Shown here: positions 26,202 to 34,676 of the stretch, in pieces | How positions within the stretch are numbered: position 1 is the stretch's first letter | Layout of the letters: each line of letters begins with the position of its first letter | Assembly (NCBI GenBank): GCA_964584255.1 | Contig: CAZOZM010000001.1 | Coordinates: 186,001 to 250,000 of the forward strand | Source: UBA3775 sp964584255 | GTDB taxonomy: Bacteria; Bacillota; Clostridia; Lachnospirales; Lachnospiraceae | Reading direction: 5' to 3' | Length of the DNA stretch: 64,000 bases | The notes under the pieces: model-generated | The model's database searches: none | What the model was told of the DNA's origin: nothing | The model's input: the letters and a program-made list of their open reading frames with translations, nothing else | Program-made: the position numbers and the translations under genes

Positions 26202-27413
26202 TTATTTTGTTTCAAATTTAAATTCCGTGTAGTACCATGCATTAAGCATTCCCTCAATAATTCCCGTATACAGAGAATTATTAAAGGTTCTTCTTATCAG
26301 ACCGAAAGTCTCACCGCTTGTAAATGCGTTGTTGTCCCACCAACAGAAAGGAACTCTGAAAAAGGATGCTTTTTCTGCAAAATAAGAAGCATTATCAATT
26401 CTGGCATCTATGTTCGGTCCTTTTCCCATACAACCCATTTCACCTATTACACAGGCATGTCCGGACTTTAATATAACCTCATTTATTGCTGAGAAAAGCC
26501 TGTCAATATCAGCCGTGTCCGCCTGATTATCTCTTGACCACTGGTCCGTACCATTTGTATTTAAGGCAAAATCATAAGGCAGATACGCATGAATTGACAT
26601 AATCACCCTATCATCCTCAGGCCAATTATACTTCTTCCATACATTTGAATTTGATGTTGCTGCATAACATGGAACCATAAGAAATCTTGTAGTATTATAT
26701 CCGGAACAGCTTCTTATTGTCTCAACAAAATCAAGACCCAGGTTGTTAACAACCTCCTGAGTTGTTGAATTGCCATTCCAGTCATTTCCCACTCTCGGTT
26801 CGTTCATGCCTTCAAATATGAGTCTTTCATCATATTCCGAAAAATGTTCTGCTATCTGATTCCACATGGTACAAAGCTGAGTTGATACCTCTTCATACTT
26901 ATCTTTTGACGGAACAAGCCATGATTCGTGATGTGTATTCAATATTACAAAAAGACCATCTTCAAGAGCCCAATCAACAACTTCCTGAACACGATTCAGA
27001 TAAGCTTCATTAATCACATAATTTTCATCACAATAGTTTCCCCAGGTCACAGGAATTCTTATTGTTGTAAAGCCATAATCCGCAACCGCCTGAATAAGTT
27101 CCTCCGTCACCTGTGGGTTACCCCAACTTGTTTCCTGGGAATATGGATCGTCATACTTACCGCCGGTAGCATCAAATGTATTACCGAGATTCCATCCCAT
27201 TGCAAGATATTGTGTAAACTCTCTTGCAGTTACGTTTGTAAAATCATAATCGTATGCTCTGGTTGAAACAACCTCATAAACGTTCGAAGTTTCTTCCTCA
27301 ACCGTGCCTGAATTTTCCTCTGATTTACCATTGCTATCATTTTTTCCACATCCGGAAAAAATCGAAGTTGCTATTGCCATTGCCATAACAAGGCTTAATA
27401 ATCTCTTTTTCAT
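26202..27413 (-). CDS. Secreted GH5 endo-beta-glycanase lipoprotein (subfamily 4-like)
   Basis: A 403-residue lipoprotein: signal MKKRLLSLVMAMAIATSIF, lipobox FSGC, Glu/Ser linker to about 45, then one GH5 (beta/alpha)8 domain. The start GWNLGNTFDA and ETSWGNP are typical of GH5_4. The acid/base Glu is in FEGMNEPR and the nucleophile in VIGEMGCMG. GH5_4 members cut beta-1,4-glucan, xyloglucan or glucomannan; with mannan genes on one side and an alpha-xylosidase on the other, specificity stays open. It is anchored at the outer face of the membrane to release oligosaccharides for import. No carbohydrate-binding module is attached. Confidence 0.9.
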   Translation of the reverse strand: MKKRLLSLVMAMAIATSIFSGCGKNDSNGKSEENSGTVEEETSNVYEVVSTRAYDYDFTNVTAREFTQYLAMGWNLGNTFDATGGKYDDPYSQETSWGNPQVTEELIQAVADYGFTTIRIPVTWGNYCDENYVINEAYLNRVQEVVDWALEDGLFVILNTHHESWLVPSKDKYEEVSTQLCTMWNQIAEHFSEYDERLIFEGMNEPRVGNDWNGNSTTQEVVNNLGLDFVETIRSCSGYNTTRFLMVPCYAATSNSNVWKKYNWPEDDRVIMSIHAYLPYDFALNTNGTDQWSRDNQADTADIDRLFSAINEVILKSGHACVIGEMGCMGKGPNIDARIDNASYFAEKASFFRVPFCWWDNNAFTSGETFGLIRRTFNNSLYTGIIEGMLNAWYYTEFKFETK

Positions 27414-27516
27414 GTAACCCCTCCGTTATAGTCATGCAGTCTTTGCAAAATGCCAAGTACTCATAACCTGATAACTCTTTTGATTTATCTCCTGCCGCAC
27501 CTTAATGATGTAAGCA

Positions 27517-27564
27517 AGTCCCCTGATGCTTGTTGCTCATCATGGCAAAACGAAGCCGGGGACT
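27517..27564 (-). terminator. Long compound hairpin after the phosphohexomutase gene
   Basis: Outer arms AGTCCCC / GGGGACT (27517-27523 and 27558-27564) enclose further pairing (GCTTG/CGAAGC, TTGC/GCAA) in a nearly continuous stem. It starts 13 bases after the mutase stop. It has no U-run, so it may be a processing or stability structure rather than a classical terminator. Confidence 0.5.
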
Positions 27565-27576
27565 CACCTGATTAAA

Positions 27577-29298
27577 TTAAACGAGTTTCATAAGAGCATC
27601 TGTCAATGATGCAAGAAGTTTGTCAGCATCATCAAAACTTGTTCCCTTAACTCCAATATAGAATTTGATCTTTGGTTCTGTACCGGATGGTCTTACACAA
27701 ACCCATGCATCATTTGTAAGATCAAAATAAAGAACATTTGACTTTCTGAGACCGGTTGGTGTAACATTTCCCGTTCTGAGGTCTGTAATTGTATCCTTCT
27801 GATAATCTCTGAAAGAAAGAACCTCATATCCGCCAAGTTCCTTCGGAGGGTTGTTCCTGATTGATTCCATCATGGACTTAATCTTTTCAGCACCTTCAAT
27901 TCCCTTAAGAGTGATTGTTTCAAGACCTTCTCTGAAGAAACCATACTTCTTATAGATTTCCATCATCTGATCCCAGAGAGTAAGTCCCTTTGTATAATAG
28001 TAAGCAGCAGCCTCACAAAGAGCCATAACGGCTACGATTGCATCCTTATCTCTTGCATGTGTTCCTACAAGACATCCATAACTCTCTTCAAATCCGAATT
28101 CGTAAGTACCCTTACCTGTTTCTTCAGCAATCTTGATAAGCTCTCCAATATACTTAAATCCTGTAAGGCACTCTTTTACTTCAACATTATACTCTGTGGC
28201 AACCTTATCAGTCATATTTGTTGAAACAATTGTCTTTACAATAAAGCTGTCATCTTTAAGCTCGTTCTTTGCCTTTTTCATGCTGAGGAGATACTCACAG
28301 ATGATCATTCCGGACATATTTCCGGTAAATGACTTATACTCACCGGTTGCACTGTCTTTAGCATAAACACCAAGTCTGTCAGCATCAGGATCTGTTGCAA
28401 GAACAAGATCTGCTCCAACTTTTTCTGCAAGCTTAAGAGCAAGTTCAAACGCGCTCTTATTTTCAGGGTTTGGACTTTCTACAGTTGAGAAATTACCATC
28501 AGGAAGCTCCTGCTCAGGTACAACATAAACATTTTCAAAACCGATTTCCTTAAGAATTCTTCTTGCAGGAATGTTTCCTGTTCCATGAAGCGGTGTATAA
28601 ACAACCTTAAGTGTTTTTCCAACCTCTCTTACAAGTTCCGGCTGAACTATAAGTTTCTTAAGTTCTTCCATGTATCTGTCATCAATCTTTTCACCTATTG
28701 TGTGATAAAGACCTGAAGCCACAGCTTCATCATGAGACATGGTTTTCACCATATTCCAATCTGAAACAGCATTTACTTCACTTATGATTTCAGTATCCTT
28801 TGGTGGTGTAATCTGTGCACCATCTTCCCAATAAACCTTATATCCGTTATACTCAGCAGGATTATGAGATGCAGTAATAACTATACCGGCAATGCATCCA
28901 AGCTCTCTGAGTGCGAAGGATAATTCAGGTGTTGGTCTTAATGAATCAAATCTGTATGCCTTGATTCCGTTTGCACAGAGACATAATGCAGCTTCTTCGG
29001 AAAACTCAACTGACATATTTCTCGAATCATATGCGATTGCAACGCCCTTATCCTGTCCGCCTTCCTTGATAATGAAATTAGCAAGACCCTGTGTTGCCTT
29101 TCTTACAGTATAGATATTCATTCTGTTCGTTCCGGCTCCAATGATACCTCTGAGACCACCGGTACCAAATTCGAGATCTCTGTAAAATCTTTCCTTAATT
29201 TCATTTTCATCTGAAGAAATAGCTGAAAGTTCTGCCTTTGTATCCTTGTCGAAATACTCATTTTCGCACCAAAACTTATATATTTCCTTATAATCCAT
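27577..29298 (-). CDS. Phosphohexomutase (phosphoglucomutase/phosphomannomutase)
   Basis: A 573-residue alpha-D-phosphohexomutase. The phosphoserine loop is TASHNPAEYNGYKVYW, the metal loop DPDADRLGV, sugar loop FGFEESYG and phosphate loop RPSGTEPKIKFY. In this setting it should turn mannose-1-P from the GH130 phosphorylase into mannose-6-P for ManA, and can also serve glucose-1-P. The start has AAGGAGGATGTC. It has its own putative promoter at 29391-29419. Confidence 0.95.
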   Translation of the reverse strand: MDYKEIYKFWCENEYFDKDTKAELSAISSDENEIKERFYRDLEFGTGGLRGIIGAGTNRMNIYTVRKATQGLANFIIKEGGQDKGVAIAYDSRNMSVEFSEEAALCLCANGIKAYRFDSLRPTPELSFALRELGCIAGIVITASHNPAEYNGYKVYWEDGAQITPPKDTEIISEVNAVSDWNMVKTMSHDEAVASGLYHTIGEKIDDRYMEELKKLIVQPELVREVGKTLKVVYTPLHGTGNIPARRILKEIGFENVYVVPEQELPDGNFSTVESPNPENKSAFELALKLAEKVGADLVLATDPDADRLGVYAKDSATGEYKSFTGNMSGMIICEYLLSMKKAKNELKDDSFIVKTIVSTNMTDKVATEYNVEVKECLTGFKYIGELIKIAEETGKGTYEFGFEESYGCLVGTHARDKDAIVAVMALCEAAAYYYTKGLTLWDQMMEIYKKYGFFREGLETITLKGIEGAEKIKSMMESIRNNPPKELGGYEVLSFRDYQKDTITDLRTGNVTPTGLRKSNVLYFDLTNDAWVCVRPSGTEPKIKFYIGVKGTSFDDADKLLASLTDALMKLV

Positions 29299-29319
29299 GA
29301 CATCCTCCTTATTAATCCA

Positions 29320-29356
29320 TCCTAAAACAGGAAATGCTTCAATCCCTGTTTCAGGA
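29320..29356 (-). repeat. Inverted repeat in the mutase leader
   Basis: Arms TCCTaAAACAGG (29320-29331) and CCTGTTTcAGGA (29345-29356), 12 bases each with one internal mismatch, 13-base loop. It lies between the putative promoter and the ribosome-binding site of the mutase gene, so it could shape the 5' end of that mRNA. Confidence 0.5.
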
Positions 29357-29390
29357 TATTAATTATTCACATATTTACACATACCCTTTA

Positions 29391-29419
29391 ATTATAAAAT
29401 AAAAAGCCTGTTTTGAAAA
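29391..29419 (-). promoter_or_regulatory. Possible promoter of the phosphohexomutase gene
   Basis: Minus-strand -10 TATAAT (29391-29396) with -35 TTTTCA (29414-29419) at 17 bases. The -35 matches 4 of 6 consensus positions. It lies just downstream of the GH130 stop. Confidence 0.45.
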
Positions 29420-29426
29420 CCAAAAT

Positions 29427-30599
29427 TTAAACTTCTCTCAAAAGTTTTAAGTTTTCCTCGATTAATGCACAACGCTGCTTTACGCAATCCGGGCTTCGTA
29501 ACGGATCTTCCGGTGTGTTAAAGATATAGTCTTCAAGCTTCTTAACTGTTGTTTTAGCCACATGCATTCTCGTATCAGATGAAGCATAGTAAATAAATAC
29601 GTCACCGTTATCATCAGCTATTGCTCCGTTTGTGAATACTACATTGGAAACATCTCCGACTCTTTCCTCTTCCCTTGGTCCGAGAAGCATTCCGCCCGGT
29701 TCAGCAATTACCTTTGTCGGATCATTTAAATCAGTTGCAAATGCATAAAGAACATATCTTAGACCGGCAGCTGTATTTCTCACTCCGTGTGCAATATGAA
29801 GCCATCCTTTTTCTGATTTAATAGGTACCGCTCCCGCACCGTTCTTAGCTTCTGTAATAGTATGATACTTTCTCTTGCTTGTGATTATTTCTTCATCAAT
29901 AACGGCATGCTCAATATCATCACATAAACCGAATCCGATTCCACCGCCTGAACCGGTATCAATAAAGTCATCCATAGGTCTTGTATAGAATGCGTACTTA
30001 CCATTTACAAATTCCGGATGAAGAACAACATTTCTCTGCTGTGGTGAATTAAGTGTTTTAAGATTATCAAGTCTCTCCCAGGTCTTAAGATCCTTGGTTC
30101 TTACTATTCCGGCAGCGGCAACTGCTGCAGAAAGATCGTTAACACTTGTGTCCTTACTTTCAGAACAGAAAACGCCATAAATATAACCATCTTCATGCTG
30201 AGTCAGTCTCATATCATATACATTTGTTTCTTCCGGACATGTGTCAGGCAAAACAACCGGATAATCCCAAAATCCGAAATTATCAATCCCATTATCGCTT
30301 TCAGCAACTGCAAAGAATGACTTTCTGTCATTTCCTTCCACTCTTACAACGAGATAGTACTTACCATTTAATTTTATTGCACCCGAATTCATTGTGGCAT
30401 TAACACCAAGACGCTCCATAAAATCAGGATTTGTATCCGCATTCAGATCATACTTCCAAAAAAGAGGTATATAATCCCTTGTAATTACCGGATACTTGTA
30501 CTTTGTATAAATTCCATTATAAAACTCAGATGGCTCATTTTTTCTTGTAATAAGCTCTTCCTGTTTTTTAAGTTCCTCAAAATACTTTGGGTGAATCAT
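29427..30599 (-). CDS. 4-O-beta-D-mannosyl-D-glucose phosphorylase (GH130)
   Basis: A 390-residue GH130 phosphorylase, closest by pattern to the mannosylglucose phosphorylases (GH130_1). The catalytic segment VVRVEGNDRKSFFAVAES contains the essential Asp. It phosphorolyses beta-1,4-mannosyl-glucose to mannose-1-P and glucose in the cytosol. The start at 30599 (MIHPKYFEEL) has AGGAGG at 9 bases; the longer frame to 30674 would overlap the epimerase gene. The immediately preceding epimerase makes its substrate, which strongly supports the specificity. Confidence 0.92.
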   Translation of the reverse strand: MIHPKYFEELKKQEELITRKNEPSEFYNGIYTKYKYPVITRDYIPLFWKYDLNADTNPDFMERLGVNATMNSGAIKLNGKYYLVVRVEGNDRKSFFAVAESDNGIDNFGFWDYPVVLPDTCPEETNVYDMRLTQHEDGYIYGVFCSESKDTSVNDLSAAVAAAGIVRTKDLKTWERLDNLKTLNSPQQRNVVLHPEFVNGKYAFYTRPMDDFIDTGSGGGIGFGLCDDIEHAVIDEEIITSKRKYHTITEAKNGAGAVPIKSEKGWLHIAHGVRNTAAGLRYVLYAFATDLNDPTKVIAEPGGMLLGPREEERVGDVSNVVFTNGAIADDNGDVFIYYASSDTRMHVAKTTVKKLEDYIFNTPEDPLRSPDCVKQRCALIEENLKLLREV

Positions 30600-30616
30600 T
30601 TGCTTATTCCTCCTTA

Positions 30617-31783
30617 TTAATCTCTGTTTATTAATTCCATACACATACGACCGTTGTGATATGGGCATTTCCATGGTTCAACTATTGGCTGTCTTGTGGA
30701 AGGCTCACCATTTTCATCAAGGCACCAGAACCATTCAGAACCTTCACGTTTGTCCACAAGCCTCTCTTCGATGTAATCAAATATATCTACTGCAGCATCT
30801 CTGTATTTTTCATTTCCGGTACGCGCATATCCATTGTAGAATCCAACAACAGCTTCTGCCTGAACCCACCAGATTCTTGTTGTATTATCAACACCTTTTT
30901 CACATTCATTAAGCAGTGAGTGTGAAACATATGCTCTGTCAAATATCTTCTCGGTAAGCGCTCTGGTTATAACCGAAATTCTTTCCGTCATTTCTTTGTC
31001 ATCAAGTACATCAAGACATCTGTCCACAAGCCATGCTGTTTCAATATCATGTCCATAAGAATGTAAATCAATCAGCGAATTATATTCTCTGTCAAAGAAC
31101 ACTTCCTGTCTGTTAAGTTCGCGATTGTAAATCTTTTTATCGATTACATCAAGCATAAAATAGAGTCTTTCTTTCATACCCTGATGACCGGTAACCCTTA
31201 CACATTCTGTATATGCTTCGAAAACATGGAGAAGCGTATTCATTGTCTTTTCAGCAATTACACCATTTTCTGAAAGCTTTTCATTTGACTCAGGTTTAAA
31301 GTCAATTGTAAATGCCTCAAGATAACCAAGTTCATCCGTCATTTTGTTTTCAATTATTTCATAAAGCTCATATGCATGATTTATCGCTTCTTTCTTTCCG
31401 GATGCATCAAAGTATGTAGATAAGGCATAAATTGCAAAGGCCTGATTGTATGTATGTTTTGTAGTATCACATGGCGTTCCGTTATAATTAAGTGACCAAT
31501 AAATACCACCGTTTACATCATCAAAGCAGTTCTTTACCATGAATTCATAAGCATGGTCCGCATACTCAAGTAATTCCTCATCTTTTAATGTAAGATAGGC
31601 ATTAGAAAAGAACCACAGAATTCTGCTGTTGAGAATACATCCTTTCTCGGCTTTCCTGTCAATATTAAGTTCAAAATCTTTATAGCCGTAAAAACCGCCA
31701 TTTTCATCATCCTTCATGCTTTTCCAAAAAGGAATGATTACATTTTCCAAATGCTTTTTTGCTCTTTCAGATAAAATACTCAT
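30617..31783 (-). CDS. Cellobiose/mannobiose 2-epimerase (AGE family)
   Basis: A 388-residue AGE-superfamily epimerase with an (alpha/alpha)6 barrel. The catalytic His residues are placed in HTYNQAF, SYGHDIETAWL and PWKCPYHNGRMCMEL; the aromatic floor is RIWWVQAEAVVGF. The enzyme converts mannobiose to mannosyl-glucose (and cellobiose to glucosyl-mannose). It is 17 bases upstream of the GH130 gene and 8 bases downstream of the SGNH esterase, a tight cytosolic mannooligosaccharide operon as known from Roseburia, Ruminococcus and Bacteroides. AGGAGG precedes the ATG. Confidence 0.93.
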   Translation of the reverse strand: MSILSERAKKHLENVIIPFWKSMKDDENGGFYGYKDFELNIDRKAEKGCILNSRILWFFSNAYLTLKDEELLEYADHAYEFMVKNCFDDVNGGIYWSLNYNGTPCDTTKHTYNQAFAIYALSTYFDASGKKEAINHAYELYEIIENKMTDELGYLEAFTIDFKPESNEKLSENGVIAEKTMNTLLHVFEAYTECVRVTGHQGMKERLYFMLDVIDKKIYNRELNRQEVFFDREYNSLIDLHSYGHDIETAWLVDRCLDVLDDKEMTERISVITRALTEKIFDRAYVSHSLLNECEKGVDNTTRIWWVQAEAVVGFYNGYARTGNEKYRDAAVDIFDYIEERLVDKREGSEWFWCLDENGEPSTRQPIVEPWKCPYHNGRMCMELINRD

Positions 31784-31791
31784 ATTTCCTC

Positions 31792-32913
31792 CTAGTATGT
31801 AATAAATGATACAAAATAGAATCCATTCTCACAGTTTTCAGGATAAGACTCAACTTCTATCCTGACTGAATGAATCTTTCTTTCACTAAATTCTGTTATG
31901 TTCTGAAGATATAGACAGTCACCCCATGTTTCATCAAAGTTTCCGTCCAAAACAGCTGTCTTTTCGCCATCAACATAAATGCTGCAGACCGGCGATTCTG
32001 TACCGGGATGTTTACAGAACTGAACAGATAACCCCCTAAAAATCAAATCAGCTGAAATAAACGCATCCCGACCATTAAATATTATACCCTTTTTAAAACA
32101 GTCCTTTGGTTCGTACTGTTCACGGTCATCTACAGTTACATTATCTGACTTAAAATCAATCTGCTTTACTACCTCATTTCTGATTCTCTCAGATGATATA
32201 TATCTGATGGATGTGATCGATTCAGCCGGAACAACATATACTTCTTCATCGATATCTCCATTAAAATACTGTGCGCTGATCACCTGTAAAAGATTAACTA
32301 TTACCTCATAAAGTAATCCGTGCCCTGTACTGTTAGGATGAAGATTATCTGTTGAAACGTCTTCAGAAGTCAGATTACCAAGAAGTATTTCTTCATATAT
32401 ACTGTCTTTCATACTTACGATCGGCAGATTATAGTATTTTCCTATTCTGTTATGTACTTCCTGAGCATTTACGCCATCATTGTACTGAACATTATTGAAG
32501 GTAAATACAGCAGGCTCAGATGAGTAAAGCAAAATCTTTCTCAAAAGACTTTCGTATGTTTCCATAAACTTCTCATTGTTTGAATCATTAACGGAAAATT
32601 CTACAAAAACTATATCCGGATCATATTTCAAAACATCTTCAGCTACTCTTGCAACACCGAGTTCTGATGTTGTTGCTCCAATCCCGGCATTTATAAAGTT
32701 AATTCTTGTTGCAGGAAACATTCTTGCAAACCAATCATATACCCTGTATGCATAACATAATTCATTAACCGAAGCATTACATCCCTGTGTAATGGATCCT
32801 CCAAGAAATATAATGTTGCATTCATCGCGGTTTTCCATCTTTTTTAATGCTCTGTGAAAACGATACATGCTTCCGATATTTATAATTCCTCTGTCTAAAA
32901 CTGATTGCTGCAT
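31792..32913 (-). CDS. SGNH-type carbohydrate acetylesterase (CE17-like, two-domain)
   Basis: A 373-residue protein without a signal peptide. The N-terminal SGNH hydrolase domain (about 25-215) has IIFLGGSITQG (nucleophile Ser block), NAGIGATTSELG, VEFSVNDSN and DNLHPNSTGHG (catalytic Asp-His). A C-terminal beta-sandwich domain (about 220-373) follows, like the jelly-roll part of the intracellular mannan acetylesterase CE17 of Roseburia. It would deacetylate imported mannooligosaccharides before epimerisation and phosphorolysis. The start at 32913 is set by GGAGGTCAAA; the ATG at 32925 overlaps that site. Confidence 0.82.
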   Translation of the reverse strand: MQQSVLDRGIINIGSMYRFHRALKKMENRDECNIIFLGGSITQGCNASVNELCYAYRVYDWFARMFPATRINFINAGIGATTSELGVARVAEDVLKYDPDIVFVEFSVNDSNNEKFMETYESLLRKILLYSSEPAVFTFNNVQYNDGVNAQEVHNRIGKYYNLPIVSMKDSIYEEILLGNLTSEDVSTDNLHPNSTGHGLLYEVIVNLLQVISAQYFNGDIDEEVYVVPAESITSIRYISSERIRNEVVKQIDFKSDNVTVDDREQYEPKDCFKKGIIFNGRDAFISADLIFRGLSVQFCKHPGTESPVCSIYVDGEKTAVLDGNFDETWGDCLYLQNITEFSERKIHSVRIEVESYPENCENGFYFVSFITY

Positions 32914-33076
32914 TTTGACCTCCATACATTAATAGATTTAGCAATATTTCATCCCATACTACAAACAAAATTATATTCTTTTTGCCCGAAAATATATTGA
33001 TGATATGTTGCTAAAAATATTACAATTATATCATTCTTCGTTTCAAATAAAAAAAGCAATTTCTTTTTTCTTAAAC

Positions 33077-33104
33077 AAAAAGGCGGTATAAATACCGCCT
33101 TTTT
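33077..33104 (-). terminator. Terminator after the sugar-binding protein gene
   Basis: Perfect 13-bp arms AAAAAGGCGGTAT / ATACCGCCTTTTT in almost direct contact (a UAAA-type loop in practice). It starts 30 bases past the stop of the binding-protein gene. It closes the CBM-lipoprotein/binding-protein transcript before the SGNH operon. Confidence 0.9.
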
Positions 33105-33133
33105 GAAAATTACAAAGGACTAAGCCTTATTTT

Positions 33134-34597
33134 TTACTTGTTAAAGTTCTTGTCAAGGTAATCCTGAACAATCTGCTTATTAGCATTTACGAACTCACTA
33201 ACAGTAATAGGTGTTGCATCAGAACCTGTCTCGATGATACCACGAATCTGATATTCATCAGCAAACTTGCACTGATCCCAAAGATCCATACCTAAGTCTG
33301 AACCATCATCACCCATGGACTTAAGAACTTCGAAGTTCTCTTCTGTATATGTCCACTCTTCGAACCATGAAGTATCATCACGAAGCTCAAGATCATTATC
33401 ATACCAGTTAGTATAATCATACATTACACAGAAAATTAATGCTGGATTTTCGATACCAACAGGGATAAAGTAATATGTACCTGTTGTTACGTTAATGCTC
33501 TTGTTTGTTTCAGCATTTCCGTGAGGTCCTACAGGCCAGTTAACCATACCGATACTTTCAAATAAATCCTGATCAGGATCTGCTTCCTGCTGAATCCATG
33601 CAGCTCCTAAGAAGAAACCGATGTTTCCTTTACCATATGCATATACGTTGTCATTCCAGTTGCTGTCGCAATCTGCATCCCAGAAAGATACTTTGTATGT
33701 CTGGAACATATCATACATAAAGTTAAGAACTTCAATAGTTGCTTCTGAAGAAAGACTTTCATTAATCTTACCACTTTCATCAGGTGTAAGACCACAGATT
33801 GTTGTGCCGTTAGACATAAGAAGCTGTGTTGTTAATGTTGTCCAAGGAGCTCTCCAACCCCACTGATCCGTAGCACCGTCGCCATCGGTATCCTGTGTGA
33901 TTGCGATCATGTCTTTAAGCCACTCATCCCATGTCCAGTTATTGTTTACATATAACTCATATGGGTCTGTAAGTGCATACTGCTCAATAAGATCCTTGTT
34001 GTAACCAAGTGTATAACCTGCAAGGTTAAGAGCTTTTCCTCCGAAGAGATAGTTGAGACCATCTGTTGTGAACTGTAATGTTGTCATAACATCAGACTCA
34101 CCGGATAATACATCAATATACTTCTGCTCAATCTTACCATCCTTAGCTTCCTGACTGTTTAAAAGGATATCCTCAAGAGACATTGCATAGCTGTTAAGTA
34201 CAGCTGGAATACCAAACTGTAAGTCAACCATGTAAATATCACACTCAGGTGTTCCTGCCATGATAGATGTATTGATAGACTCAATTACACCATTCCATGT
34301 AAGGTTATTGTAAGCTAAAGTAATGTTATATCTCTTTTCAATTGTTCTCATGTTATTGAGCTGCTTTTCAGCATTTTCAATATCATCAACCTTTGGGTTG
34401 TCATATACATCTGTATGATCGGATGTATAATACTGCTCGTACCATGAACCAATTTCAAGAGCTCTTGTTGTTTCCTGATATAAAGCAGACTTTTCTACTT
34501 CATCAGATCCAGCTTCCTTATCTTTACCACAGGCTGCAAGGCTTAACACCATAGTAGCTGCAAGCATGATGGATACTGCTTTCTTTAAATAACTCAT
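33134..34597 (-). CDS. Carbohydrate ABC transporter substrate-binding lipoprotein
   Basis: A 487-residue family 1 extracellular solute-binding protein. Signal peptide MSYLKKAVSIMLAATMVLS with lipobox LAAC at about 20-23. It has the typical aromatic-rich oligosaccharide binder pattern (NWTWDEWLKDM, TDQWGWRAPW, GFFLGAAWIQQ). The ATG at 34597 has AGGAGG six bases away; the frame is open to 34654. No permeases are in the same transcript; the pair at 36539-38456, whose transcript ends just upstream, is the probable partner. Substrate likely mannan- or glucan-derived oligosaccharides by context. Confidence 0.9.
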   Translation of the reverse strand: MSYLKKAVSIMLAATMVLSLAACGKDKEAGSDEVEKSALYQETTRALEIGSWYEQYYTSDHTDVYDNPKVDDIENAEKQLNNMRTIEKRYNITLAYNNLTWNGVIESINTSIMAGTPECDIYMVDLQFGIPAVLNSYAMSLEDILLNSQEAKDGKIEQKYIDVLSGESDVMTTLQFTTDGLNYLFGGKALNLAGYTLGYNKDLIEQYALTDPYELYVNNNWTWDEWLKDMIAITQDTDGDGATDQWGWRAPWTTLTTQLLMSNGTTICGLTPDESGKINESLSSEATIEVLNFMYDMFQTYKVSFWDADCDSNWNDNVYAYGKGNIGFFLGAAWIQQEADPDQDLFESIGMVNWPVGPHGNAETNKSINVTTGTYYFIPVGIENPALIFCVMYDYTNWYDNDLELRDDTSWFEEWTYTEENFEVLKSMGDDGSDLGMDLWDQCKFADEYQIRGIIETGSDATPITVSEFVNANKQIVQDYLDKNFNK

Positions 34598-34676
34598 TGC
34601 TTTCCTCCTTATTAATTTTTTATATTGAAACCGGGGATTTCTCCCCGGTCGCAATCAGAAATAAATTAATTAAGTA

